A stretch of DNA of 64,000 bases from Cognataquiflexum nitidum. Lineage in GTDB: Bacteria; Bacteroidota; Bacteroidia; Cytophagales; Cyclobacteriaceae. A model generated the notes under the pieces. It was given only the letters and a program-made list of their open reading frames with translations. It was not told the origin of the DNA and did not search any database. Positions 8,045 through 17,176 of the stretch are shown here, piece by piece. The stretch is from positions 1 through 64,000 of the forward strand of contig NZ_JAKZAM010000024.1 in the NCBI RefSeq assembly GCF_022538055.1. The letters are read 5' to 3'. Both the position numbers and the translations under genes were made by a program. Positions within the stretch are counted from its first letter, which is position 1. Each line of letters begins with the position of its first letter.

Positions 8045-9349
8045 ATGGAATTAAAACCCACAAACCTCCGAACTGAAATACTAGCTGGAACGAGCACTTT
8101 CCTTGCGGCTTTCTACATCATCATCGTCAATCCTGCCATCTTGGCGGAGGCAGGCATGCCTTTTTCGGGAGCATTGACAGCGACGGTTTTGGTGTCTGCT
8201 TTCGGCAGTCTGATGATGGGATTGTATGCCCGCAACCCGATCGTTGTCGCACCCGGCATGGGAATCAATGCCTTCTTTACCTACACCGCCGTCAAAGGTT
8301 ATGGACTGACATATGAAGAAGCTTTGGGTGCAGTATTTTGGTCAGGTGTGATCTTTCTGTTGCTTTCAGTTTTCAAAACCCGGGAGAAAATCATCGCATC
8401 CATCCCTGTTGCGCTGAGACATGCGGTATCGGCAGGCATCGGGTTATTTATCTGCTTTATCGGATTTCAAAATGCCCACTTCATCATAGACAATACCTCC
8501 ACACTCGTAGGAATGGCCGCTTTCAAGGATCCTATCAGCCTGACATTTATGACAGGTTTATTGGTGACAGGCGCCTTGATCAGCCGCAAGGTTTCGGGAG
8601 CGATCATTTACGGGATTATCTTTACGACCCTTTTGGCTTGGCCGATCGGCAGGTGGTGGGGAGATGCCTCTGCTGTCAATTTCGGTGTGGCCACCATGGT
8701 CAATTATACCGGTTTGTTTGCCTTGCCGGACTTTAGTCTGGTAGGAAAAGCGGATATTTTGGGTTCGCTCCGATACGCCTATGTGCCGGTGATTTTTGTA
8801 TTTACCTTCACGATTCTGTTTGACGGGATTTCCACTTTTGTGGGTTTGGCGGAAGCTTCGGGACTGAAAGATCCTGATGGCAGTCCAAGAAATATGCGCA
8901 AGTCTTTGCTTACCGATTCGATGGCAACGCTTTTTGCTGGTTTGGTGGGAAGCAGTTCGGGAACCGCCTACATCGAATCCGCTGTGGGAATCGAAGAAGG
9001 AGGAAGAACAGGGGCCACGGCCGTGACAGCCGGACTGCTGTTTTTGCCTTTTATGTTTTTTTCGCCGCTGTTGTCTATCATTCCCTCCATCGCAAGTTCT
9101 ATTGCCTTGGTATTGGTGGGTTCCTTCATGGTGATGCCGCTGACCAAAATCAACTGGCGAAAACCTGATGAGGCGATTCCTTCTTTTCTCACCATTACTT
9201 TGATTCCGTTTACCTACAGCCTTTCGGTGGGGATCTCTTTTGGCTTTATCAGTTGGACTGTTTTGAAATTATTGACCGGCAAAAAATCCGAAATCAACCC
9301 CATTCTTCTCATCACCACCCTTCTTTCTATTTTCTTTCTTTGGCTATGA
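8045..9349 (+). CDS. NCS2 / AzgA-type purine permease
   Basis: A 434-residue inner-membrane transporter with about 12-14 hydrophobic helices. The segments 'TFLAAFYIIIVNPAIL' and 'GMGINAFFTY' near the N-terminus, and 'SSSGTAYIESAVGIEEGGRTG' past the middle, are those of the AzgA-like branch, which takes up adenine, guanine or hypoxanthine with protons. Its stop overlaps the next gene's ATG (ATGA). Pairing with an exported nucleosidase that releases adenine supports a purine substrate. Confidence 0.92.
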   Translation: MELKPTNLRTEILAGTSTFLAAFYIIIVNPAILAEAGMPFSGALTATVLVSAFGSLMMGLYARNPIVVAPGMGINAFFTYTAVKGYGLTYEEALGAVFWSGVIFLLLSVFKTREKIIASIPVALRHAVSAGIGLFICFIGFQNAHFIIDNTSTLVGMAAFKDPISLTFMTGLLVTGALISRKVSGAIIYGIIFTTLLAWPIGRWWGDASAVNFGVATMVNYTGLFALPDFSLVGKADILGSLRYAYVPVIFVFTFTILFDGISTFVGLAEASGLKDPDGSPRNMRKSLLTDSMATLFAGLVGSSSGTAYIESAVGIEEGGRTGATAVTAGLLFLPFMFFSPLLSIIPSIASSIALVLVGSFMVMPLTKINWRKPDEAIPSFLTITLIPFTYSLSVGISFGFISWTVLKLLTGKKSEINPILLITTLLSIFFLWL

Positions 9350-10137
9350 AAAAGTTTTTACTCGTAATTCTAATAGTTGGTTTCTCTCTTTCTGCTACCG
9401 CCCAACGGATAGCATTAATGGGCGCTTTGGATCAGGAGATTGCCATTTTGCTCGATTCCATGCAGGGACAAAAGAAAGTCAGTAGGGGTGGAATTGATTT
9501 TTACAAAGGAAAACTGAAAGGCAAGAAGGTTGTCATCCTCAAAGCCGGTGTGGGCAAAGTCAATGCTGCTTACAGCACGGCCGTACTTACCGAGAATTTT
9601 AAAATTTCATCCCTGATTTTTACCGGAGTGGCAGGGGGCTTGGATCCTGAAGCATTGCCGGGAGATCTGGTGATCGGGGAAAAGCTGGTGCAATATGACT
9701 TCGGGAAAGTAGATTCTTTGGGATTTTCTGTTTCTCCATTCAGGAAATTATCTGGTGGTCAGCATGAAGAATTGTTCATTGATTCCGACAAGGATTTGCT
9801 CCGGATAAGCGAAAGTGCAGCGCAAAAGGTGGTTTTTGTTCCGATTGCCAACAGGCAGCCAAAGGTTTTCAGCGGGGTGATTGCGACAGGGGATATTTTT
9901 GTCAGTAGCAACGAAAAGGCAAAATGGCTTTATACTGAGTTTGAGGCTTTGGCTACCGAGATGGAAGGGGCGGCAGTGGCGCATATTTGTAGGACATTGG
10001 AAATCCCCTTTATCGTCCTCCGAAGTTGCAGCGACAATGCCAACAACCACGCCCGCATGAATTTCAACCAGTTTGTAGGTCCCGCTTCAGAGAATTCAGC
10101 AAGGTTGGTTTTGGCTATTTTGGGGGAAATGGAGTAG
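9346..10137 (+). CDS. Exported MTA/SAH nucleosidase
   Basis: A 263-residue enzyme of the phosphorylase/nucleosidase fold that splits 5'-methylthioadenosine or S-adenosylhomocysteine into adenine and the thioribose moiety. The family hallmarks are the Met-Glu pair in 'TEMEGAAVAHI' and the catalytic Asp in 'SCSDNANNHA'. Unlike the usual cytoplasmic enzyme, it starts with a clear signal peptide (residues 1-19, ending 'LSATAQ'), so it should act in the periplasm. The start at 9346 overlaps the permease stop; longer upstream frames only translate permease sequence. Likely to feed adenine to that permease. Confidence 0.88.
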   Translation: MKKFLLVILIVGFSLSATAQRIALMGALDQEIAILLDSMQGQKKVSRGGIDFYKGKLKGKKVVILKAGVGKVNAAYSTAVLTENFKISSLIFTGVAGGLDPEALPGDLVIGEKLVQYDFGKVDSLGFSVSPFRKLSGGQHEELFIDSDKDLLRISESAAQKVVFVPIANRQPKVFSGVIATGDIFVSSNEKAKWLYTEFEALATEMEGAAVAHICRTLEIPFIVLRSCSDNANNHARMNFNQFVGPASENSARLVLAILGEME

Positions 10138-10297
10138 GGTGTTTTAAGGGTGCCGGTCGTAGAATAATTGTCCACAGACGGCGGCCGACGGTCCGCTTAC
10201 CGCATTTGGACTTCAATCCTCGTTTTATTTGGCTAATATCAAAAAATCAAAAACCTGGATTTATCAGACTCAAGTTTGAATCCTAAAATGTTGCTTA

Positions 10298-10327
10298 CAT
10301 CCGTCATCCGTCATCGGTCATCTGTCA
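10298..10327. repeat. Degenerate short-unit repeat (GACGGAAG family)
   Basis: A run of CATCCGTCATCCGTCATCGG-type units in the 307-bp gap 10138-10444 after the nucleosidase gene. The same motif family, mostly as its complement built on GGACGGAAGACGGAAG, occurs at 37266-37295, 42988-43017 and 45255-45270. All lie in intergenic DNA. Another GC-rich run (GACGGCGGCCGACGG) lies near 10176-10190. No gene is seen in this gap. Confidence 0.6.
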
Positions 10328-10444
10328 ATTTTCCACCAATCAAAACCCAAAAAATACATCCCTGAAATTTTTTTAGCAGCAAGGAAAATTTTTTACTAAG
10401 TTGTTCAATCTTAAACCCTATTGACCAATAAAAAATCTATTTCC

Positions 10445-11473
10445 ATGAAAAACAGAAGGGAATTTCTCCTCAAATCCGCCCTCGGTGCTTCCGGTTTGGT
10501 ATTGGCACCAACTTGGCTGCAAGGTGCTCCGGCATTGATCAGGTCATACAACAAACCCGATTCCAAAATCAACGGCGTGCAGATTGGCTGCATCACGTAT
10601 TCTTTTCGCTCCATGCCTGACCAAAGCCTTGAAGCCAATATCCGCTACATCAAGGAATCGGGTATCAGTGCCGTGGAAATGATGGGAGAGCCTGTGGAAT
10701 ATTTTGCCGGGATGCCACAACCGACATTCAATAGGATGAGGGGTTTTCAGTTGGGCGGCAAACAGAGAAGGGGGGAGGAGTTGACTGAAAGTGAAAAGGC
10801 CGAATTGGCTGATATCAGACAGCAATCTGAGGCTTATGCCAAAGTGGCCTCCGATTGGAGAGCAAAAACTGATTTTAAGAAATTTGAGAAGGCAGGGAAA
10901 TTGTTCAAAGAAGCGGGGATTTCTCTCTATGCCTTCAAACCAAATGCTTTTGGTGTCAATAATTCCGATTTGGAAGTGGCGTATGGCATGAAGGCAGCCA
11001 AAATCCTCGGTGCCAATCACGTGACATTGGAGCATCCTTCTGACGACGGGCAGACTTTGAGGTTGGGAAAATTGGGAGATACCAATAAAATGAAAGTGGG
11101 TTACCACGGCCATGAGCAACAGACTTTTGGTTTTTGGGATACAGCTTTGTCCCAAAGCAGCAGCAACGGATTGAATTTTGATGCAGGTCACTACATCGCA
11201 GCCGGGCACACGGATATGATGGAGCTGATCCAAAAACAGCAGGGAAGAATCTGGAGTATGCATGTGAAGGACCGTCAAACACCTGAAAACGGAAAAGGCA
11301 ACCTACCTTGGGGTACAGGGAATACACCAATCGCTGACATCCTCCAAATGATTCGGGACAAAAAATACAAATTTCCCGCCACCATAGAGTTGGAATACCA
11401 GGTTCCCGAAGGTTCGGATGCCGTCAAGGAAGTGCAGAAATGCCTGGAGTTTTGCAGGAAAGCATTGGCTTAA
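10445..11473 (+). CDS. Tat-exported sugar phosphate isomerase/epimerase-like TIM barrel
   Basis: A 342-residue protein of the xylose-isomerase-like TIM-barrel family. A twin-arginine signal ('NRREFLLKSALGASG') fills residues 3-30, so I chose the ATG at 10445 over an upstream TTG. Barrel strands with likely metal ligands are visible at 'ISAVEMMGEP', 'HVTLEHPS', 'NFDAGHYIAAGH', 'WSMHVKDRQ' and 'ATIELEYQ'. Export means it acts in the periplasm on non-phosphorylated sugars, probably epimerising or isomerising an oxidised intermediate. The sugar dehydrogenase gene follows 76 bp downstream. Confidence 0.88.
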   Translation: MKNRREFLLKSALGASGLVLAPTWLQGAPALIRSYNKPDSKINGVQIGCITYSFRSMPDQSLEANIRYIKESGISAVEMMGEPVEYFAGMPQPTFNRMRGFQLGGKQRRGEELTESEKAELADIRQQSEAYAKVASDWRAKTDFKKFEKAGKLFKEAGISLYAFKPNAFGVNNSDLEVAYGMKAAKILGANHVTLEHPSDDGQTLRLGKLGDTNKMKVGYHGHEQQTFGFWDTALSQSSSNGLNFDAGHYIAAGHTDMMELIQKQQGRIWSMHVKDRQTPENGKGNLPWGTGNTPIADILQMIRDKKYKFPATIELEYQVPEGSDAVKEVQKCLEFCRKALA

Positions 11474-11549
11474 GGGATAATGCGGTTCTCCGCAATTGTC
11501 AGCGCACAACCAATTAAGAAATTTTCCAATTTCAAAAACCCATTAAACC

Positions 11550-14357
11550 ATGATAAAATTCTACAAGATAAATTACCGATTAAACGCGGTTTTTGGTTTG
11601 GCCATTTTGCTCAGCCTGATTTCCTGCAAAAAATCTGAAGACGCCTCTATCAAACCCGAGGACAACAGGTTTACAAAAGTCGTCCTGACCGAGGGCATGG
11701 ACGAGCCGATGGAAATGACTTTCCTTCCCGAAAACAGGATTCTATTGGTCGAGAGAAAGGGCGGTGTCAAGATTTTTGATGAGAAAACCGGGGAGATGAA
11801 GCTTATCGCTACCATTCCTGTCAATACCAAATATACCAACAAAGAAGGAAGGGTAAGGGAAGCAGAAGAGGGATTGATGGGTGTGATTGCTCATCCTGAT
11901 TTTGCCAAAAACTCCTGGATCTACATGTATTACGCGGACCCTGCGGAAGCCAAGCATGTCCTTGCAAGGTGGGAATTGCATGGAGATTCACTGTATGCCG
12001 ATACCAAAAAAGTAATCTTGGAAGTTCCGACCCAACGGGAGGAATGTTGCCATACCGGAGGAGGGATGGTATTTGACAAGGAAGGAAACCTTTTTCTGAC
12101 TGTAGGCAATAACACCGTGAATCCGCGGGTAGGATCCTCCAACCTTGACGAGCGTCCCGGAATGGAGAGTTCAGATGACCAACGCGCTCCCGGCAATACC
12201 AATGACCTGAGGGGAAAAATCCTTCGGATCCATCCCGAAGATGATGGAACATATACGATTCCGGAGGGAAATTTATTTCCGGTAGGTACAGAAAAAACCA
12301 GACCGGAAATTTATACCATGGGCCACAGGAATCCATGGAGACCTACTTTGGACAGTGAGACAGGGTATCTATATTGGGGAGAGGTAGGGCCGGATGCCTC
12401 CATCGATTCTATTTGGGGGCCAAAAGGATACGATGAATTCAATCAGGCCAAAGGTCCGGGATTTTTCGGTTGGCCATATTTTATCGGAAACAACCAACCC
12501 TACAACAAACATGACCTTGCGACCAACACCTATGGAGCACCATTTGATGTGAATAATCCGGTGAATGAATCCGTAAACAATACCGGTCTCAAGAATTTGC
12601 CCACACCTGTAGTGCCTGCGATGATTTGGTATCCTTACGGGGTTTCGGAGGAGTTTCCCATATTGGGAAGTTCGGGTAGAAGCGCCACGGGCGGACCTGT
12701 TTTCCGCAAGGCAGATTTCAAAAAAGAAGCACCTTTTGTATTTCCTGCTTATTATGAAGGCAAGTGGCTTATTGTGGATTTTATGCGGGGATGGATCATG
12801 GCGGTGACCATGGATGAAAATGGAGACTACAAATCCATGGAGCGATTCCTACCCAAAGAAACTTTCAGCTCGGCGATAGATATGGATTTTGGTCCGGATG
12901 GTGCATTGTATGTCTTGGAATACGGTAGCGCCTGGTTTCGTGGCAATGCCAATTCCCGCATTGTCAAAATCGAATACAACGCTGGCAACCGCAAACCAAA
13001 TGTCAGTGCTTCGGCCGATAAATACTCCGGTGGAGTTCCCCTGACTGCCAAATTCTCCGCTGAGGGTACTTCCGATTACGATGATTATGATCAGGGCAAG
13101 CTGAATTTTGAGTGGAATGTGACTTCAGCCAATGGATTCAAGCAGCTTTTGAAAGATCAAAATCCGGAATTTACCTTCACGGAAGCAGGAACATACCAAG
13201 TTTCCTTGACCGTCACCGATACAAAGGGAGAGAAAAATTCAGCTTCATTTGAGGTAATCGCAGGCAATGAACCGCCTATAGTTTCGATTGATTTTGGGGG
13301 GCTGAACAAAACCTTCTATTTCGGAGAAAAGGAATTTGAATATAATATTCAGGTTGAGGACAAAGAAGATGGAACATCGGCTGATGGAAAGATCAAGGCC
13401 GAGGAAGTTGCTGTGACTTTTGATTACGTGCCGGCAGGTTTTGACCCGATAGAGATCGCTTCCAAGCAAAGTGGCGTTGAGAACATGGCGATTTTGAATA
13501 TCGGCAAAAACCTGATTGAAGCGAGCGACTGCAAATCCTGTCACCAATATGACAAAACTTCCATCGGTCCAAGCTACACCGCGGTGGCGTCTAGGTATCC
13601 CAAAACAGAGGAAAACACCAAATTGCTCATCGGGAAGATCATCAATGGAGGCAGTGGCGTATGGGGTGAACATGGGATGAGTGCCCATCCGCAGTTATCT
13701 GAGGCAGATGCACGGCGAATGGTGGATTTTATCCTCAGTATGAATGAAACAAAACCGACAGTGGCTTCTTTGCCACTCAGCGGAAAAGTGACACCTGTGG
13801 TTCCTGAAGGGGAAAATGGTCAGGGAGGCTATCTCCTGAGGGCATCCTATGCTGATAAAGGTGCAGGAAAAGTGGGTTCTCTCTCGGGGGTGGATTACAT
13901 CGCTTTGCGAAATCCTTTCCTTGACCCCCAACTTTCGGATATCCGAAAAGGGGTGAATCTGATGACTACACCGAGGGTCAACTTCTTTATGGTGGGTGAC
14001 CAATCGCACATTGGGTTTAAAGCATTGGATTTGACAGGTGTCAAGCAGATCGACCTGTATGTGGAGGTAAGCCCGCGGGCAGATGCTGTTGGCGGTTCGG
14101 TGGAAGTGAGAGTTGGCTCTCCGACCGGAGAACTTCTAGGCCAGAGTGAACAGATGGTTCCAAAGGAAGCTGAATTCCGAAGACCTCCCGAAGGAGTCAA
14201 TCCTGTAGCGTGGAGAAGGCAAAATGCCACTAAAGCCCAAGTTGTGTTGAATCCCACAGCTGGAAAGCAGGATGTGTATTTCATCTTCAAAAATCCAAAA
14301 GCCAAAGGGGAAGAAATCCTGATGAGTATCTCTGAGATTGAGTTTAGGGATAAATAG
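11550..14357 (+). CDS. Lipoprotein PQQ-type sugar dehydrogenase with PKD and cytochrome c domains
   Basis: A 935-residue multidomain lipoprotein; the lipobox 'LISC' ends at Cys26. Residues about 40-470 form a glucose/sorbosone-dehydrogenase beta-propeller ('EGLMGVIAHPDF', 'MGHRNPWRP', 'DFGPDGALYVLEYG'). A PKD domain covers about 475-570, then a linker, then a cytochrome c domain whose haem site is C661-K-S-C664-H665. The last ~190 residues resemble a carbohydrate-binding beta-sandwich. It would oxidise a sugar outside the cytoplasm, passing electrons to its own haem and then to the respiratory chain. PQQ dependence is inferred from the fold. It follows the Tat-exported TIM-barrel gene. Confidence 0.88.
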   Translation: MIKFYKINYRLNAVFGLAILLSLISCKKSEDASIKPEDNRFTKVVLTEGMDEPMEMTFLPENRILLVERKGGVKIFDEKTGEMKLIATIPVNTKYTNKEGRVREAEEGLMGVIAHPDFAKNSWIYMYYADPAEAKHVLARWELHGDSLYADTKKVILEVPTQREECCHTGGGMVFDKEGNLFLTVGNNTVNPRVGSSNLDERPGMESSDDQRAPGNTNDLRGKILRIHPEDDGTYTIPEGNLFPVGTEKTRPEIYTMGHRNPWRPTLDSETGYLYWGEVGPDASIDSIWGPKGYDEFNQAKGPGFFGWPYFIGNNQPYNKHDLATNTYGAPFDVNNPVNESVNNTGLKNLPTPVVPAMIWYPYGVSEEFPILGSSGRSATGGPVFRKADFKKEAPFVFPAYYEGKWLIVDFMRGWIMAVTMDENGDYKSMERFLPKETFSSAIDMDFGPDGALYVLEYGSAWFRGNANSRIVKIEYNAGNRKPNVSASADKYSGGVPLTAKFSAEGTSDYDDYDQGKLNFEWNVTSANGFKQLLKDQNPEFTFTEAGTYQVSLTVTDTKGEKNSASFEVIAGNEPPIVSIDFGGLNKTFYFGEKEFEYNIQVEDKEDGTSADGKIKAEEVAVTFDYVPAGFDPIEIASKQSGVENMAILNIGKNLIEASDCKSCHQYDKTSIGPSYTAVASRYPKTEENTKLLIGKIINGGSGVWGEHGMSAHPQLSEADARRMVDFILSMNETKPTVASLPLSGKVTPVVPEGENGQGGYLLRASYADKGAGKVGSLSGVDYIALRNPFLDPQLSDIRKGVNLMTTPRVNFFMVGDQSHIGFKALDLTGVKQIDLYVEVSPRADAVGGSVEVRVGSPTGELLGQSEQMVPKEAEFRRPPEGVNPVAWRRQNATKAQVVLNPTAGKQDVYFIFKNPKAKGEEILMSISEIEFRDK

Positions 14358-14533
14358 GATAATCCGAAATAGGGTGAAATAAGGATTTTGGCTTCATATG
14401 GTCGGATTATCGTCCACAGGCCACAGTCAACAGACCATAGCTGCAGGAATTGAACTTCAATTCAGCTCCTAAAAAATCCGAAGATTATTTGGAGATACTC
14501 AAAAAAAAATCACCCATTCAAAATTTTTAAAAC

Positions 14534-14569
14534 AAAAAAGCAGAGGCCTTTGATGGTCTCTGCTTTTTT
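14534..14569 (+). terminator. Rho-independent terminator
   Basis: A perfect 12-bp stem, AAAAAAGCAGAG with CTCTGCTTTTTT, around a 12-nt loop and ending in a T-run. It lies about 180 bp after the sugar-dehydrogenase stop and before the first 398-bp repeat. Confidence 0.85.
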
Positions 14570-14620
14570 TTATACTGGATTTAAAGAATTTGGTTTAAAA
14601 ACTAGCTAGGCCATAAAAAC

Positions 14621-15018
14621 AAAAGCGGGAAAAGTTCGAAAGAATTTTTCCCGCTTCACAACCTGAAGACCGTAATCTTCAAATCATGTCAAGCTGCAGT
14701 TATTGTGACTTTTCCCCCAGTTGCCCGAGTTCATAACCTTAGGTTTTCCGACTCTGATTCCGCCGCCTTTCGGCTTTGGTTCATGATTCCAAGACTTCTG
14801 CGGTTGCCCTTCTCAGACTTTTTACGTTGCCGTTTTCAGCCCCTTCATCTTTTCATCTTGAGTTTTTGACCCTAGTCTGAAATTTTACTTTCAGCCTTTT
14901 ATCTCTCACTTGATAGAATCAAATTTATGTCTTAAATAATTGATTTCCAATAAATTGAGTAATAATTTCTGCACAATTTTTCCACTGGAAATAATGCTTA
15001 AATCACAATTTATCCACA
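14621..15018. repeat. 398-bp non-coding direct repeat, copy A
   Basis: This stretch is repeated at 16639-17036, same orientation, same length, 2018 bp apart, with scattered substitutions. It starts with a strong hairpin (11-bp arms AAGCGGGAAAA / TTTTCCCGCTT, 12-nt loop GTTCGAAAGAAT), continues with short stems around GAAGACCGTAATCTTC and GCCTTTCGGC, and ends in TTATCCACA (15010-15018), a perfect match to the DnaA-box consensus. No reading frame is shared between copies, so a structured RNA or DNA element is more likely than a gene. The rest of 14358-15097 shows only the terminator at 14534-14569 and a short run near 14411-14440. Confidence 0.85.
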
Positions 15019-15097
15019 TCTGCATTTCACTTAACAAGAAACAACCTAAAACCATCTTTATCCGTAAGGATCTTTATGTTCCTAAACCCCTGTTTTT

Positions 15098-16462
15098 ATG
15101 AAAAGGTACCTTCTTCTTTTGGTTTTTGTCTTGGTCGCGAATTTCAGTTTTTCCCAAAGTAAAGTTACGCTCAAAGGGTACGTCATCCGGCCGTTTGGGG
15201 AATATACCGTCGGAGACACGGTCACCGTCTATGGTACCAGAAAAAACATCAATACCGGTGCGGTTCAATACTATATCAGGTCTTCATTTGGGGAATACCG
15301 GTATTTCAATGAAGATAGGATTTCCCTTCTTGGCAATGACCTTGATTTTTGGGAAAATGTGTGGATGGAAAACAGGGCCGAAACCATCAATAAAAAAGGT
15401 TGGGAGAGAGGTCTGAGGCAGGAATTGATAGAAGATGCCATGGATTATTATTCTCAAGCCCTTGCCAATAATATGGTTCTGCAGGATGATATGCTCTATG
15501 ATTATATCTATCAGTTGATCTATTCGATTCATCCGCTCTCCATGCTGAAAGACAGGGCTTCGGATTTCAGCCTGGTCATTTTGAACTCCACGGAGCATAT
15601 TGCATTTTCATTTGACAACGGCATGATTGTGCTGACCACAGGCCTGATTGCAAGTACCGATTCTGAAAATGAACTCAATCTGATTTTGGCCCAATGCATT
15701 GCCCATGCTGTTCTAGAGCATAATCTTGTCAACCTGAACGAAGTTGTCCGGGCGGAGCGCCGGGCAAGGATTTGGGGAACAGTAGCGACCTTGGCTGCAG
15801 CTACGGCCATGGCTGTTGATGAGGTCAATAATGGGGTTTTGCATGACTACACCTTGGCGACGGATTTCGGGATGGCTGTGTATTTCCTTTCCTCTCAAGT
15901 ATTGGATAATCTGGGCGCAGGTTATACTTCCGAACAGCAATTGATGGCCAAAAGGATTGCTTCCCAATTTATGGATGAACATCCGCAGGTTAATTTTTTG
16001 GATGACCAACAGTACCTGAACACCATCGCAAGTGCTGTTTCTATTACTGCATGGCAGGAATACCATTTGAAGAATTACTCCTATGCCCAATTGCTTGCCT
16101 TGAAGCTTGCTGATGCCAGGATGGCTTCAGATATTGATTACCTGCTCCTGAGTAGGATCCAAAGGAGAAAATCCAATGAATTTGAGTCCAATCAATTGGC
16201 AATGGAATATCTTAAGACAGCCAGGAAATTGGCTTTAGACCCCTTGCCTGAATTGGATAAAGAAGAAGGGCTGATATATGCCAGGCTTCAGCAACATGAA
16301 AAATCCATTGCAGCTTATCTGAAATACCGTGATAGCCTATTGGAACTTAAGGCAGAGGGAAAAAATGTGGAATCGGAATTGAGGATGATCAACCAATACC
16401 TGCAACGGAACTTAGGTCAAAAAGCTTCGGCTATGCTGAAAGAATCCGATGAATTGGATTGA
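15098..16462 (+). CDS. M48-metalloprotease-like exported protein, active site degenerate
   Basis: A 454-residue exported protein (signal peptide residues 1-20, ending 'FSFSQ'). Residues about 150-225 follow the M48 peptidase layout: 'LNSTEHIAFSFDNGMIVLTTGL', then 'SENELNLILAQCIAHAVLEH'. In active M48 enzymes the latter reads HExxH, but here the first His and the Glu are replaced by Gln and Cys, so zinc-dependent proteolysis is unlikely. A helical, TPR-like C-terminal part (residues about 330-445) follows, as in BepA-type proteins. It may be a scaffold or chaperone derived from a protease. It is enclosed by the two 398-bp repeats. Confidence 0.75.
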   Translation: MKRYLLLLVFVLVANFSFSQSKVTLKGYVIRPFGEYTVGDTVTVYGTRKNINTGAVQYYIRSSFGEYRYFNEDRISLLGNDLDFWENVWMENRAETINKKGWERGLRQELIEDAMDYYSQALANNMVLQDDMLYDYIYQLIYSIHPLSMLKDRASDFSLVILNSTEHIAFSFDNGMIVLTTGLIASTDSENELNLILAQCIAHAVLEHNLVNLNEVVRAERRARIWGTVATLAAATAMAVDEVNNGVLHDYTLATDFGMAVYFLSSQVLDNLGAGYTSEQQLMAKRIASQFMDEHPQVNFLDDQQYLNTIASAVSITAWQEYHLKNYSYAQLLALKLADARMASDIDYLLLSRIQRRKSNEFESNQLAMEYLKTARKLALDPLPELDKEEGLIYARLQQHEKSIAAYLKYRDSLLELKAEGKNVESELRMINQYLQRNLGQKASAMLKESDELD

Positions 16463-16638
16463 TAATTTAAAGTTTACGGAATCCTGATATAATTAAGTGA
16501 AAATGGGTAAAAATTCAATTTGCCTTTTTGCGGTTTAATTTCAAGTCCCAAAGGAGTGTTGGCTCTACCACTTCCGACTTCCTGATTTCATTAAAATTAT
16601 CGTGTGATAGCATAAAAAAATTACTAGGGCCTAAAAGC

Positions 16639-17036
16639 AAAAGCGGGAAGAAATTCTTTCGAACTTTTCCCGCTTCATCACCTGAAGACCGTAGTCTTCA
16701 AATCATGCAAGCTACAGTTATTGTGACTTTTCCCTCAGTTGCCCAAGTTCATAACCTTAGATTTTCAAACTCTGATATCTCAGCCTTTCGGCTTTGATCC
16801 ATGATTTCAAGACTTCTGTGGTTGCCCTTCTCAGACTTTCTACGTTTCCGTTTTCAGCCCCTTCATCTTTTCATCTCGAGTTTTTGATCTTAGTCTGAAA
16901 TTTTACTTTCAGCCTTTTATCTCTCACTTGATAGAATCAAATTTATGTCGTAAATAATTGATTTACAATAAATTAATAAATAATTTCTGCACAATTTTTC
17001 CACTGGAAAAAAGCTTTAATCACAAAGTTATCCACA
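16639..17036. repeat. 398-bp non-coding direct repeat, copy B
   Basis: Second copy of the element at 14621-15018. The first hairpin keeps its arms (AAGCGGGAA / TTCCCGCTT) but its 12-nt loop reads ATTCTTTCGAAC, the exact reverse complement of the loop in copy A, while everything after it stays in direct orientation. It also ends in a DnaA-box match, TTATCCACA, at 17028-17036. The flanks 16463-16638 and 17037-17176 hold nothing recognisable; an open frame at 16528-16797 runs into the repeat and is not credible. Confidence 0.85.
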
Positions 17037-17176
17037 ATTAGGGATCGGAAATTCCCAGAAAACATTAAAACTCAAAATAGGACTCCTATCCATTTGATCG
17101 AAGGCTTCCTTTCTTGGAGACGACATTGATTTTCCTTTTACTTTTTAATATCTTGATCCTCCCAAATGACCCTTCC

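Noticed and set aside
10026..10286. 86-codon frame after the nucleosidase
   Set aside because: It overlaps the nucleosidase in another frame and continues into repeat-like GC-rich DNA.
16528..16797. 89-codon open frame inside repeat copy B
   Set aside because: It is not preserved in repeat copy A and shows no domain.
14621..17036. Chromosomal origin because of DnaA-box matches
   Set aside because: Only one box per repeat, no box cluster, no dnaA/dnaN-type genes and no typical unwinding region.
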